Shown: positions 1 to 5,901, numbered from the stretch's first letter. The stretch is DNA of 6,552 bases from an uncultured Allobaculum sp. (GCA_910577085.1 CAJTLE010000142.1:1-6552), one strand, 5' to 3'. A program made the numbers and translations. The notes: generated from the sequence alone by a model not told the origin.

Positions 1-246
1 TGTATGGATAGTTCGTCTCGGGAAAGACTCTTCCATCATACGGGAGATCTTTTCATTTTCAATCTTTCTTTTTCGATATCTCAAATTCAGCTATATCAGC
101 AAATCCCACCACTTTTTACAGAGACCCGTTTTTTGCGCAAAACCAGCTGCGCTTAATGCCAGAAAAAACAAGCGATCGCTTTCATCGTCTTTCCTGAACC
201 TGCATCGAATCTGAATCTGTATCAAACGCCCTGGCTATAAAGGACG

Positions 247-282
247 AAGCAGGATTGGCTGTAAAGACAGACTGCTTTTTTT
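247..282 (+). terminator. Candidate intrinsic terminator of an upstream transcript
   Basis: The arms AAGCAG (247-252) and CTGCTT (272-277) pair. Inside them CTGT (259-262) pairs with ACAG (267-270) around an AAAG loop, with an asymmetric internal loop between the two stems. A run of seven T follows (276-282). The T-run is good but the stem is interrupted, so this is only a candidate. It would end a + strand transcript coming from left of the window. Confidence 0.4.
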
Positions 283-425
283 GCGTTTTCGGATGAATTT
301 GTGAGGGTTGCAGGTAGATTTGATCGGCTGATGACAGTATTGGGTTTGTCTAAAATGCTCTGGCCTGCAATTGGATCTAACGAAATCGTCCCTTTATGTT
401 TTGAATCCCATTTTATATGGATAAT

Positions 426-454
426 GGATGACAGAACTGTCGATCTGTTCATCC
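426..454. repeat. Bulged 10-bp inverted repeat upstream of the regulator gene
   Basis: GGATGACAGA (426-435) pairs with TCTGTTCATCC (444-454) apart from one bulged T, around an 8-nt loop. No T-run follows, so it is not a terminator. It lies about 200 bp before the regulator start and could be an operator for autoregulation or a structured leader. I did not find the same sequence upstream of murQ or murP, which weakens the operator reading. Confidence 0.4.
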
Positions 455-642
455 GACCGTAGCATTGATCGTCATACAATCGGTACTGGTCACACCATAG
501 ATCACGCTCTAGATACTGGTAAGGACATCGGTCACTGGGGTGCTGAAAATGACCCTGCCATACGATAAGCAATATAAGCAGCATCTTTCAGCGAGGTCGA
601 CTGGCGGCATCGTCTCGAGTTTAGAAAAAAACAGCAGGAAAA

Positions 643-650
643 AAGGAGGG
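643..650 (+). promoter_or_regulatory. Shine-Dalgarno sequence fixing the regulator start
   Basis: AAGGAGGG lies six bases before the ATG at 657, which is ideal spacing. An in-frame ATG exists at 540, but it has no comparable site, and its extra 39 residues precede the point where RpiR proteins normally begin. The start at 657 is therefore preferred. Confidence 0.85.
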
Positions 651-656
651 ATAGCC

Positions 657-1556
657 ATGCGAAATGTAACGTCAGAACTGAGAAACTATCTGGAAACGCA
701 GGCGACAGAAACGGAGAAGCAAATGATTCTGACAATTTTGCGTCATCCTAAGCAGGCAACGGAAATGAATGTCCGGGAGTTGAGTGCTTCGGGATACTGT
801 TCGAGTGCGACGCTGATCCGGATCTGTCAGAAACTGGGATTTAAAGGGTATGGAGAATTCCGGCTGGCGCTATGTGAGGAAATCGGGTATCAGAATTCAA
901 GGCATTTTTCCAACTACGATGAAAAACAGGATAGTGTCACGATGGTTAGCGAGGTTTTAAAAGAATCGATCAACGCCCTGCAGCAGATCTGGAAGCTGAT
1001 GGACTACAGGACTCTGGAGGCCGTAGTCCGTCGTCTGGAGCAGACACCGCTCGTTCATCTGTATGGAATTGGTGCGTCGTATCTGGTGGTGGAAGACTTT
1101 ATGCAAAAGCTGACCCGGATCCAGAAACCGGTGCTGTTATTTCATGATCTGCATCTGCAGCTGGTCGACGCCGGCAATGTACGACCTGGGGATCTTTGTT
1201 TTATTGCGTCCTATACAGGTCAGACCAAAGAGATGATTAAAGTGGCTCGAATGGTTCATGAATCTGGAGGAATTCTGGTGGTAATTACGCAGTATTCCCC
1301 CAATGAACTGTCCAGACTGGCAGATTATGTCTTCTATGTGCCGCGCATTGAAGAAGAAATCCGGGTTGGTGCCGGATCAAGCCGCATCAGCATGCTTGCC
1401 ATGATCGATATCATTTACCGTCGGTTTCTTGCCAGCAACTATGAGGAAGACTATGAGCGCATTCTCAAAAGCAGCCAGACGCTGGAAAAAGCCAAGGTTG
1501 AACTGCCGGATATGGAATTGGATCCGGATGAAATTCTGACCAACGATATGGAGTAA
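657..1556 (+). CDS. murR: RpiR/MurR-family transcriptional regulator with SIS domain
   Basis: A 299-residue regulator of usual RpiR length. Residues about 18-75 form the N-terminal HTH_6 domain; the typical recognition-helix pattern is visible as SSATLIRICQKLGFKGYGEF (49-68). A SIS sugar-phosphate-binding domain follows at about 120-256, with the glycine-rich strand end LYGIGAS (135-141) and the phosphate-binding loop SYTGQT (185-190). Known relatives bind DNA as dimers or tetramers and lose DNA affinity when a phosphosugar binds the SIS domain; MurR of E. coli responds to MurNAc-6-phosphate. The neighbouring murQ, murP and mupG genes make MurNAc-6-phosphate the likely ligand here. The protein is acidic at its C-terminus (VELPDMELDPDE). 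The gene is followed by its own terminator, so it appears to be transcribed separately from murQ. Family assignment is very secure; the murR name rests on context. Confidence 0.9.
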   Translation: MRNVTSELRNYLETQATETEKQMILTILRHPKQATEMNVRELSASGYCSSATLIRICQKLGFKGYGEFRLALCEEIGYQNSRHFSNYDEKQDSVTMVSEVLKESINALQQIWKLMDYRTLEAVVRRLEQTPLVHLYGIGASYLVVEDFMQKLTRIQKPVLLFHDLHLQLVDAGNVRPGDLCFIASYTGQTKEMIKVARMVHESGGILVVITQYSPNELSRLADYVFYVPRIEEEIRVGAGSSRISMLAMIDIIYRRFLASNYEEDYERILKSSQTLEKAKVELPDMELDPDEILTNDME

Positions 1557-1570
1557 ATACTGCAGAGATG

Positions 1571-1588
1571 ATATTAAACAGTTAATAT
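1571..1588. repeat. Perfect A/U inverted repeat just after the regulator gene
   Basis: ATATTAA (1571-1577) and TTAATAT (1582-1588) form a perfect 7-bp stem with the loop ACAG, starting 14 bases after the stop codon. It lacks G/C pairs and a clean T-run, so it would be a weak terminator. A dyad operator or RNA 3' end element are alternatives. Confidence 0.45.
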
Positions 1589-1713
1589 TTGATTAAGGTT
1601 ACTGTTTCCTGAGACGAGTCGCTTCGAATAGGCGGTAGATATTGATGAATAATGGACAGTGGAGAATAGGTATAGAGAACAGAGAAGAATTTGTATAGAG
1701 ATATGAATGTTCT

Positions 1714-1742
1714 GGATCTGGCTTTCGGGCTGGATCTTTTTT
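1714..1742 (+). terminator. Intrinsic terminator of the regulator gene
   Basis: GGATCTGGCT (1714-1723) pairs along 10 positions with GGCTGGATCT (1728-1737), counting four G-U pairs, around a stable TTCG tetraloop. T-run 1737-1742 follows directly. The distance of about 160 nt from the stop codon is somewhat long, but the geometry is good. It separates the regulator transcript from murQ. Confidence 0.65.
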
Positions 1743-1982
1743 CGTGCGCTGCCAAGAGGGAGAAACCTGGTCTTTGGCGCAGTCTCTGGCTGCCGGGCGG
1801 TCGGTGAGTACGGGATGGTTGGTTCTGGCTGCGATCTTTGATCCGCAATCGACCCGTTCAAGGAGCATTTTTCAGACATCATCACCATTTTGTCCCGACT
1901 CCATGCCGTTTCATCTCGATTGAATCTGCGGATATTCATTCATGCATAGGACCAAACAGGACAATTTTGCGACCGTTCTGGA

Positions 1983-2006
1983 CATGAAATGGCTTTCAGA
2001 TTCATG
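1983..2006. promoter_or_regulatory. Candidate operator / cre-like site upstream of murQ
   Basis: CATGAA (1983-1988) and TTCATG (2001-2006) form a perfect inverted repeat with a 12-base spacer. Nested in it, TGAAATGGCTTTCA (1985-1998) has perfect arms TGAAA/TTTCA. It matches the 14-base catabolite-responsive element consensus TGWAANCGNTNWCA everywhere except the central C, which is G here. It is about 92 bases before the murQ start, a reasonable place for a CcpA site or a MurR operator. The centre mismatch affects the most conserved cre position, so CcpA binding is uncertain. Confidence 0.4.
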
Positions 2007-2077
2007 AAGCGGATCCACAATCCAACACGGCCCCAAACTCTGGTGATTGTTTTTTGTGTGCAGTATTCTTTGGTCAC

Positions 2078-2086
2078 AGGGAAGGA
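2078..2086 (+). promoter_or_regulatory. murQ ribosome binding site
   Basis: AGGGAAGGA precedes the ATG at 2098 by 11 bases, slightly wide. It supports that ATG over an in-frame TTG at 2047, whose 17 extra residues are not part of the MurQ family N-terminus. Confidence 0.65.
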
Positions 2087-2097
2087 AAAAGAAAAAC

Positions 2098-2988
2098 ATG
2101 GTCGATTTAACAACACTGAGCACTGAAGGACGAAATCCGAACAGTGAGAATTTTTCATCAATGAGTATTGAAGAAGCAGTGACATTGATGAACGAAGAAG
2201 ATCTGAACGCTGTCAAAGCAGTCGCTAACGCAAAAGACATGATCGTCAAGGTGATTGAACAGAGTTCCTCTACACTGCAACACAATGGCCGCATCATTTA
2301 CTGCGGAGCGGGCACCAGCGGAAGACTGGGGGTTCTGGATGCGGTCGAATGCCCGCCAACATTTGGAGTGGACTATAACACCGTTGTCGGTCTGATTGCC
2401 GGAGGAGGCAGCGCCTTTGTCAAAGCGAAAGAAGGGGCTGAAGATTCCAGAGAACTGGGTGAGCAGGATCTTAGGGGCATTGATTTAACCAAAGACGATA
2501 TGGTCATTGGTCTTGCGGCAAGCGGCAGAACCCCCTATGTGATTGGGGCTCTGGAGTATGCCAGAAGTCTTGGCTGCGCAACTGCTGCAGTCGTCTGCTC
2601 GGCTGACAGCGCCATTTCCAAAATCTGCGAACTCACAATCACACTGCTTCCTGGACCAGAAGTGCTCACTGGATCTACCCGCTTAAAAGCCGGAACGGCA
2701 ACCAAGATGGTTCTCAATATGATCTCAACGATTTCGATGAAGTCAGTGGGCAAGATTTACAAGAACTACATGGTTGATGTCAAGATGACCAACGAAAAGC
2801 TTCGGGCCAGAGGTGTAAACATTATCCGTACTCTGACTGGATGCGATGAAGATAAAGCCAGGGATGCTTTAGAGAAAGCGGAAAACGAAGTCAAAACGGC
2901 AGCTGTGATGGTTTCCAAAGACATCGATGCCTTTGAAGCCCGCAAGCTTTTAAACGAAGCCAACGGCTTTATCGATCCGATTCTCTAA
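2098..2988 (+). CDS. murQ: N-acetylmuramic acid 6-phosphate etherase
   Basis: A 296-residue cytoplasmic enzyme, normal length for MurQ. It cleaves the lactyl ether of MurNAc-6-phosphate, giving GlcNAc-6-phosphate and D-lactate, the committed step of muropeptide sugar recycling. The N-terminus LTTLSTEGRNPNS is the family opening. The SIS-domain signature is at 68-90, including GAGTSGRLGVLDAVECPPTFG without its ends altered, and it carries the expected catalytic Glu84. A second expected acidic residue, Glu115, lies in EGAEDS (112-117). The phosphate-binding loop ASGRTPYV (141-148) and the STRLKAGTATKMVLNM stretch (193-208) are also typical. The C-terminal part (about 238-296) is the small UBA-like helical domain of the family. 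No key residue is missing. It has its own upstream region after the regulator's terminator, and a 386-bp gap separates it from murP. Alternative identities such as the glucokinase-regulatory-protein branch are unlikely at this length and in this context. Confidence 0.96.
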   Translation: MVDLTTLSTEGRNPNSENFSSMSIEEAVTLMNEEDLNAVKAVANAKDMIVKVIEQSSSTLQHNGRIIYCGAGTSGRLGVLDAVECPPTFGVDYNTVVGLIAGGGSAFVKAKEGAEDSRELGEQDLRGIDLTKDDMVIGLAASGRTPYVIGALEYARSLGCATAAVVCSADSAISKICELTITLLPGPEVLTGSTRLKAGTATKMVLNMISTISMKSVGKIYKNYMVDVKMTNEKLRARGVNIIRTLTGCDEDKARDALEKAENEVKTAAVMVSKDIDAFEARKLLNEANGFIDPIL

Positions 2989-2991
2989 ACA

Positions 2992-3005
2992 TGGTTTGCA
3001 AACCA
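2992..3005. repeat. Perfect 14-bp palindrome after the murQ stop
   Basis: TGGTTTGCAAACCA is a perfect palindrome beginning four bases after the murQ stop codon. As RNA it would be a 5-bp stem with a TGCA loop; as DNA it is a symmetric site suited to a dimeric regulator. No T-run follows. Confidence 0.55.
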
Positions 3006-3006
3006 G

Positions 3007-3110
3007 GTTTCCGGGTTGAATTTCTGGAATCAATTCGGGATCGGATCTCCGGATTCAGTTTCGGATTGAATTTGATTTCTGAATCCACTTTCGGATCGGA
3101 TGTCTGGTTC
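3007..3110. repeat. Imperfect tandem duplication, two units of about 50 bp
   Basis: Unit 1 (about 3007-3057) and unit 2 (about 3058-3110) both start with GTTTC, share TTGAATTT and a GAATC word, and end with GGATCGGAT.TC.GG.TTC in the same order. The units differ by a few short indels and substitutions, so this is an old or degenerate duplication. No function is evident. Confidence 0.5.
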
Positions 3111-3206
3111 TGGTTTTGATCTGTCATCAGAAACCGCGATCGAGGCTGAACCGCAAATATAAGAACCAAAAATCATTCCAGGACAGAAATCCGGCTTAAG
3201 CAGATC

Positions 3207-3234
3207 TGATTGATCGATTTTATCGATCGGATCA
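3207..3234. repeat. Long bulged hairpin centred on TATCGAT
   Basis: Bases 3207-3218 pair with 3222-3234: a run of seven perfect pairs (GATCGAT with ATCGATC) closed by a three-T loop, extended by five further pairs past one bulged G at 3229. No T-run follows. It lies about 140 bp before the murP start. It could be an operator or an RNA structure in a murQ-murP transcript. Confidence 0.45.
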
Positions 3235-3240
3235 TCAGCC

Positions 3241-3262
3241 GGTTGTGATCTGGGTCAGAACC
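3241..3262. repeat. Near-perfect inverted repeat upstream of murP
   Basis: GGTTGTGA (3241-3248) and TCAGAACC (3255-3262) are complementary at seven of eight positions with a 6-base spacer. This directly follows the hairpin at 3207-3234. Its size and spacing suit a regulator dimer, but nothing identifies the protein. Confidence 0.35.
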
Positions 3263-3362
3263 TGATTCGTTCTGGAATGCCGATTATGGAGAACATCATT
3301 CTCTGACCTGCAGACACAACGATCAAAACACAACAATTTAAGACCCAATCCATGGGATTGTG

Positions 3363-3370
3363 AAAGGAGG
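3363..3370 (+). promoter_or_regulatory. murP ribosome binding site
   Basis: AAAGGAGG ends four bases before the ATG at 3375, and an overlapping GGAG gives little more room. An in-frame GTG at 3360 lies before this site and would translate the Shine-Dalgarno itself, so it is rejected as the start. Confidence 0.8.
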
Positions 3371-3374
3371 AGCT

Positions 3375-4829
3375 ATGAACAACAGAGAACTGGCAGTGTT
3401 CATTCTGGAAAAAGTCGGTGGAAAACAGAATGTTCAGGATGCCGCAAACTGCATGACAAGATTACGCATGCATGTCAACAATCCATCTCTTGTCGCGATT
3501 GAAGAGATCAAAACAGCACCGGAAGTTTTAAGTGTCATTACCAATGAAAACTATTTCCAGATCGTTTTAGGGCCTGGCAAGGCGCAGAAAGTTACAGATG
3601 AATTCAAGGACCTGACAGGCCTGACTGGTACAGATGCCGAAATTCCAGCCGATGAAAAAATGAATCTGGATGGCGACTGGAAATCCAACAAAGCAGGAGT
3701 GAAAGCCCAGCAGAAAAAGAATCCATTTAAAGATTTTGCGAACATGATCGCAAGCATCTTCGTTCCGATGCTGCCGGCGATTATTGCAGCCGGGCTGTTC
3801 AACGGTTTCGGATCGTTGATTGGCCAGCTGATTTCATCGGGAACGATTGCGGGCGATTTCTGGACGATGACCCAGCTGGTGTTCAACCTGATTGGCGGCT
3901 CTTTCTTGGGCTATCTGGTCATCTACACTGGTATTAATGCCGCAAAAGTCTTTGGGGCTACCCCTGCTATGGGCGGTATGATCGGCGGTATCTCAATTGG
4001 TGCCAATATTGTTACGATCTCCACGATGCTCGGATTGTACAATGAAGCAATTCCTTTAAACTCCATTCTGACCACCGGAAAAGGCGGCGTTGTGGGTGTC
4101 ATCTTAGGCGTCTGGGTTCTGTCCGTTGTAGAAAAATGGATCCGCAAACACATGCCGGACCTGCTGGACCTGATCCTGACTCCATTCCTGTCCTTATTAA
4201 TTACTGGACTTCTGATGATCTTTGCGATCATGCCAGTTGCCGGATTTGTTTCCGACTGGCTCGTTGATGGCCTGTCTCTGCTTCTGAACTCGAGCAACCC
4301 TGTAATCAGCGTGATCTCCGGTTATGTTCTGGCTGCACTGTTCTTGCCGATGGTACTGCTTGGTCTGCACCAGGGATTGATCCCTATTTATACCATTCAG
4401 CTTGAAACCATGGGCGGTATTTCGCTGTTCCCAGTTCTGGCGATGGCTGGTGCCGGTCAGGTTGGTGCGGCAATTGCGATCTGGATCAAGGCGAAAAAAG
4501 TCGGCAACCGCAAAATGGAAAAAATCATTGCCGGTGCGCTGCCTGCAGGCTTCCTAGGTGTTGGCGAACCTCTGATTTATGGTGTAACGCTTCCTTTAGG
4601 GAAACCGTTTATCACTGCTGGTCTCGGTGCCGGTTTTGGTGGAGCGTATGTCATGCTCACCCACGTCATGGCCAACGCATTTGGACCATCCGGTCTGGTT
4701 GCCATTCCTTTGATGCAGGGAACAAGCGGTATGCTGAACTTCCTCATTGGTCTGGTGATCTCTTATGTGGCTGGTTTCATCATCACCTACTTTGGTATCA
4801 AATCCTCCGCTGTAGCGGATGCAAAATAA
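3375..4829 (+). CDS. murP: PTS EIIBC permease for MurNAc / MurNAc-GlcNAc
   Basis: A 484-residue inner-membrane phosphotransferase permease of the glucose/sucrose superfamily. Residues 1 to about 88 form the cytoplasmic EIIB domain; the phosphorylated cysteine is Cys26 in NCMTRLRM, the pattern seen in E. coli MurP. The domain continues through VLGPGKAQKV (64-73). A polar Lys-rich linker (about 90-118) leads to the EIIC membrane domain (about 120-475). That domain has about ten hydrophobic segments, GLHQGLIPIY around His332, and the sugar-binding GEPLIYG loop at 397-403. There is no EIIA domain, so phosphate must come from a separate EIIA, HPr and EI encoded elsewhere. It takes up MurNAc, or the disaccharide MurNAc-GlcNAc as in Staphylococcus aureus, and releases the 6-phosphate inside. 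Adjacent murQ and mupG favour MurNAc sugars over sucrose or trehalose, which related permeases carry. Its last 11 bases overlap mupG. Confidence 0.92.
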   Translation: MNNRELAVFILEKVGGKQNVQDAANCMTRLRMHVNNPSLVAIEEIKTAPEVLSVITNENYFQIVLGPGKAQKVTDEFKDLTGLTGTDAEIPADEKMNLDGDWKSNKAGVKAQQKKNPFKDFANMIASIFVPMLPAIIAAGLFNGFGSLIGQLISSGTIAGDFWTMTQLVFNLIGGSFLGYLVIYTGINAAKVFGATPAMGGMIGGISIGANIVTISTMLGLYNEAIPLNSILTTGKGGVVGVILGVWVLSVVEKWIRKHMPDLLDLILTPFLSLLITGLLMIFAIMPVAGFVSDWLVDGLSLLLNSSNPVISVISGYVLAALFLPMVLLGLHQGLIPIYTIQLETMGGISLFPVLAMAGAGQVGAAIAIWIKAKKVGNRKMEKIIAGALPAGFLGVGEPLIYGVTLPLGKPFITAGLGAGFGGAYVMLTHVMANAFGPSGLVAIPLMQGTSGMLNFLIGLVISYVAGFIITYFGIKSSAVADAK

Positions 4830-5868
4830 TTTAGGAACGTCTTTATATCCAGGTTCCTTCCAAGAGATTCCCTCCTGTATTCAGGAGGGCTCTCTTGTTT
4901 TTACTTCGGCTCATATTCCCGAAGTACAAAGTGATCCATCCAAACTCAAAGATCTGGTTGACCAGCTCCATGCAAGAAAAGCGAAGGTCATGTGTGATGT
5001 GGACGACCAGACCGCCAGCCAATATGAGTTTGAAACCCTGGATGATTTTGCCAGGGCGATGGATCTGGATATTCTGCGTCTTGATTTTGGATTTACTCTG
5101 GAGGAAATCGACCAGATTGCCTTCAGGATTCCCGTTGCATTAAATGCTTCAACGATTGAAACAGAAACGAAGAAATGGCTTCTGGCCCGTCATCCAAATC
5201 TTCTGTTTGTGCACAACTTTTATCCGCGTCCGGAAACCGGACTGGATCTGGAAACATTCTATACAATGAGCGAAGGTGTTCCAGCGGCCGATCTTTCGGT
5301 GTTTATCCCCGGTGACGAAATCTTGCGCGGTCCGCTGTTTCAGGGGCTTCCGACTTTGGAATCACACCGCTATGTGTCGCCGTATGTAGCATGGACACAG
5401 TTTAAACGCCTTGGCATCGACCAGATTCTGGTTGGTGATCCCGGCTTGAGTGAACGCGAGCTCAACTTTATCCAGAAAGCCATGCAGGGAGTATATCCTG
5501 TTCCTGTACTTTTGGAGGACTTTGCGGATTTATCCATTCTGGATAAGCCCTTTACGATCCGGGCAGATTCCCCTAAGACGCTACGCCGCCTGGCGGAAAG
5601 CCGTCTAATGCATGGTCCGGCAAAATCGATTGCCCCATCCAATACAATCAGACGTGTTCGAGGAAGCCTGTGTCAGGACAACGAAGAGTATGGCCGCTAT
5701 GCGGGCGAAATCATGATCACTGCATCCGACTATCCGGCCGATGACAAGGTCAATGTCATTGGTCATGTGCATCCACGATATACGCAGCTGCTGGACTTTA
5801 TCCCCAATGGTGCAAAGATCCAGCTGGTTCAGGCAGATGAGTATGGTCTGAGCGAATTGTGTAAGTAA
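4819..5868 (+). CDS. mupG: DUF871-family 6-phospho-N-acetylmuramidase (MupG-like)
   Basis: A 349-residue cytoplasmic protein of the DUF871 family. Characterised MupG of S. aureus hydrolyses MurNAc-6P-GlcNAc to MurNAc-6-phosphate and GlcNAc, feeding MurQ. The N-terminal TIM-barrel-like domain covers about 5-235, beginning with the first strand LGTSLYP (5-11), then VFTSAHIPE (27-35) and the conserved loop HNFYPRPETGL (132-142). The C-terminal cyclophilin-like domain spans about 245-347. ATG 4819 is the only start codon before LGTSLYP, so it is preferred although it has no clear Shine-Dalgarno sequence and lies inside the end of murP. Translational coupling to murP is likely. The segment between the first two strands (12-26) seems shorter than I recall in relatives, and its DNA forms a terminator-like hairpin. 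Placement after murP supports the MupG role; without biochemical evidence another phospho-disaccharide substrate remains possible. Confidence 0.9.
   Translation: MQNNLGTSLYPGSFQEIPSCIQEGSLVFTSAHIPEVQSDPSKLKDLVDQLHARKAKVMCDVDDQTASQYEFETLDDFARAMDLDILRLDFGFTLEEIDQIAFRIPVALNASTIETETKKWLLARHPNLLFVHNFYPRPETGLDLETFYTMSEGVPAADLSVFIPGDEILRGPLFQGLPTLESHRYVSPYVAWTQFKRLGIDQILVGDPGLSERELNFIQKAMQGVYPVPVLLEDFADLSILDKPFTIRADSPKTLRRLAESRLMHGPAKSIAPSNTIRRVRGSLCQDNEEYGRYAGEIMITASDYPADDKVNVIGHVHPRYTQLLDFIPNGAKIQLVQADEYGLSELCK
4861..4902 (+). terminator. Terminator-like stem-loop inside the 5' end of mupG
   Basis: CAAGAGA (4861-4867) pairs perfectly with TCTCTTG (4891-4897). After a TT/C internal loop, CCCTCCTG (4870-4877) pairs perfectly with CAGGAGGG (4882-4889) around a TATT loop. 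TTTTT (4898-4902) follows at once. That is 15 pairs plus a T-run, the full form of an intrinsic terminator, placed 31 bases after the murP stop. It also encodes residues 15-28 of MupG. The strength of the structure is seen; its activity is inferred, because ribosomes translating mupG would disrupt it. Confidence 0.6.
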
Positions 5869-5901
5869 GCCACTGCGGCCAATCCGGTTTTGAAAAGACT
5901 C

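Larger units (their letters stand above)
1..656. other. Long non-coding region upstream of the regulator gene
   Basis: I see no convincing gene here. Two forward frames are open from the left edge, one to about 155 and one to 214, but the implied peptides have no recognisable motif, so neither is called. The stretch contains a perfect 12-bp palindrome centred on GCGATCGC (170-181), a modest terminator-like hairpin (247-282) and a bulged 10-bp hairpin (426-454). A TAAAAT hexamer near 354 could be a -10 box but lacks a good -35, so no promoter is called. The regulator transcript may have a long leader, or its promoter may lie unseen between about 300 and 640. Confidence 0.6.
1557..2097. other. 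Intergenic region between the regulator and murQ
   Basis: No gene is supported; the reverse-strand open frames lack family motifs and good start signals. In order it holds an A/U hairpin (1571-1588), the regulator's terminator (1714-1742), roughly 240 bp without recognisable signal, an operator/cre-like inverted repeat (1983-2006) and the murQ ribosome binding site. The murQ promoter should lie within about 1743-2070. TATTCT at 2063-2068 is a possible -10 box, but I see no acceptable -35 at the right distance, so it is not called. Confidence 0.6.
2989..3374. other. Structured intergenic region between murQ and murP
   Basis: A 386-bp gap, long for two genes of one pathway on one strand. No gene is supported; a reverse-strand open frame at 2969-3169 encodes a low-complexity Asn/Ser/Arg/Pro-rich peptide that follows from the DNA repeats. 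The region holds a perfect 14-bp palindrome (2992-3005), an imperfect tandem repeat of about 50 bp (3007-3110) and three dyads (3207-3234, 3241-3262, 3289-3303). It is rich in GGATC, CGATCG and TCTGG words. No T-run follows any hairpin, so I see no classical terminator and assume that some transcription continues into murP. A second promoter here is plausible but not recognised. Confidence 0.6.

Noticed and set aside
170..181. Palindrome AAGCGATCGCTT, recalling the cyanobacterial HIP1 octamer GCGATCGC
   Set aside because: I noticed only this copy in the window and the genes are Firmicutes-like, so a HIP1-type repeat is not supported.
2..214. Forward frame open from the left edge, about 70 codons, possibly the end of an upstream gene
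   Set aside because: A second frame is also open over the first 150 bases, the peptide has no motif, and this length is expected by chance across six frames.
222..584. Reverse-strand open frame of 120 codons
   Set aside because: No family resemblance, unusual composition and no good ribosome binding site; it overlaps hairpin elements of the non-coding leader.
1574..1939. Overlapping reverse-strand open frames between the regulator and murQ
   Set aside because: Several frames are open together, none has a start signal or motif, and they cover a terminator of the + strand.
2969..3169. Reverse-strand 66-residue open frame after murQ
   Set aside because: Its low-complexity Asn/Ser/Pro/Arg sequence is the translation of the tandem DNA repeat; no start signal supports it.
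2989..3374. CRISPR-like array in the repeat-rich gap
   Set aside because: Only two degenerate tandem units without unique spacers are present.
4895..5143. Out-of-frame open frame starting with TTG five bases after AGGAGGG
   Set aside because: It lies wholly inside mupG in another frame, has no recognisable motif, and its ribosome-site sequence is one arm of the terminator-like stem.
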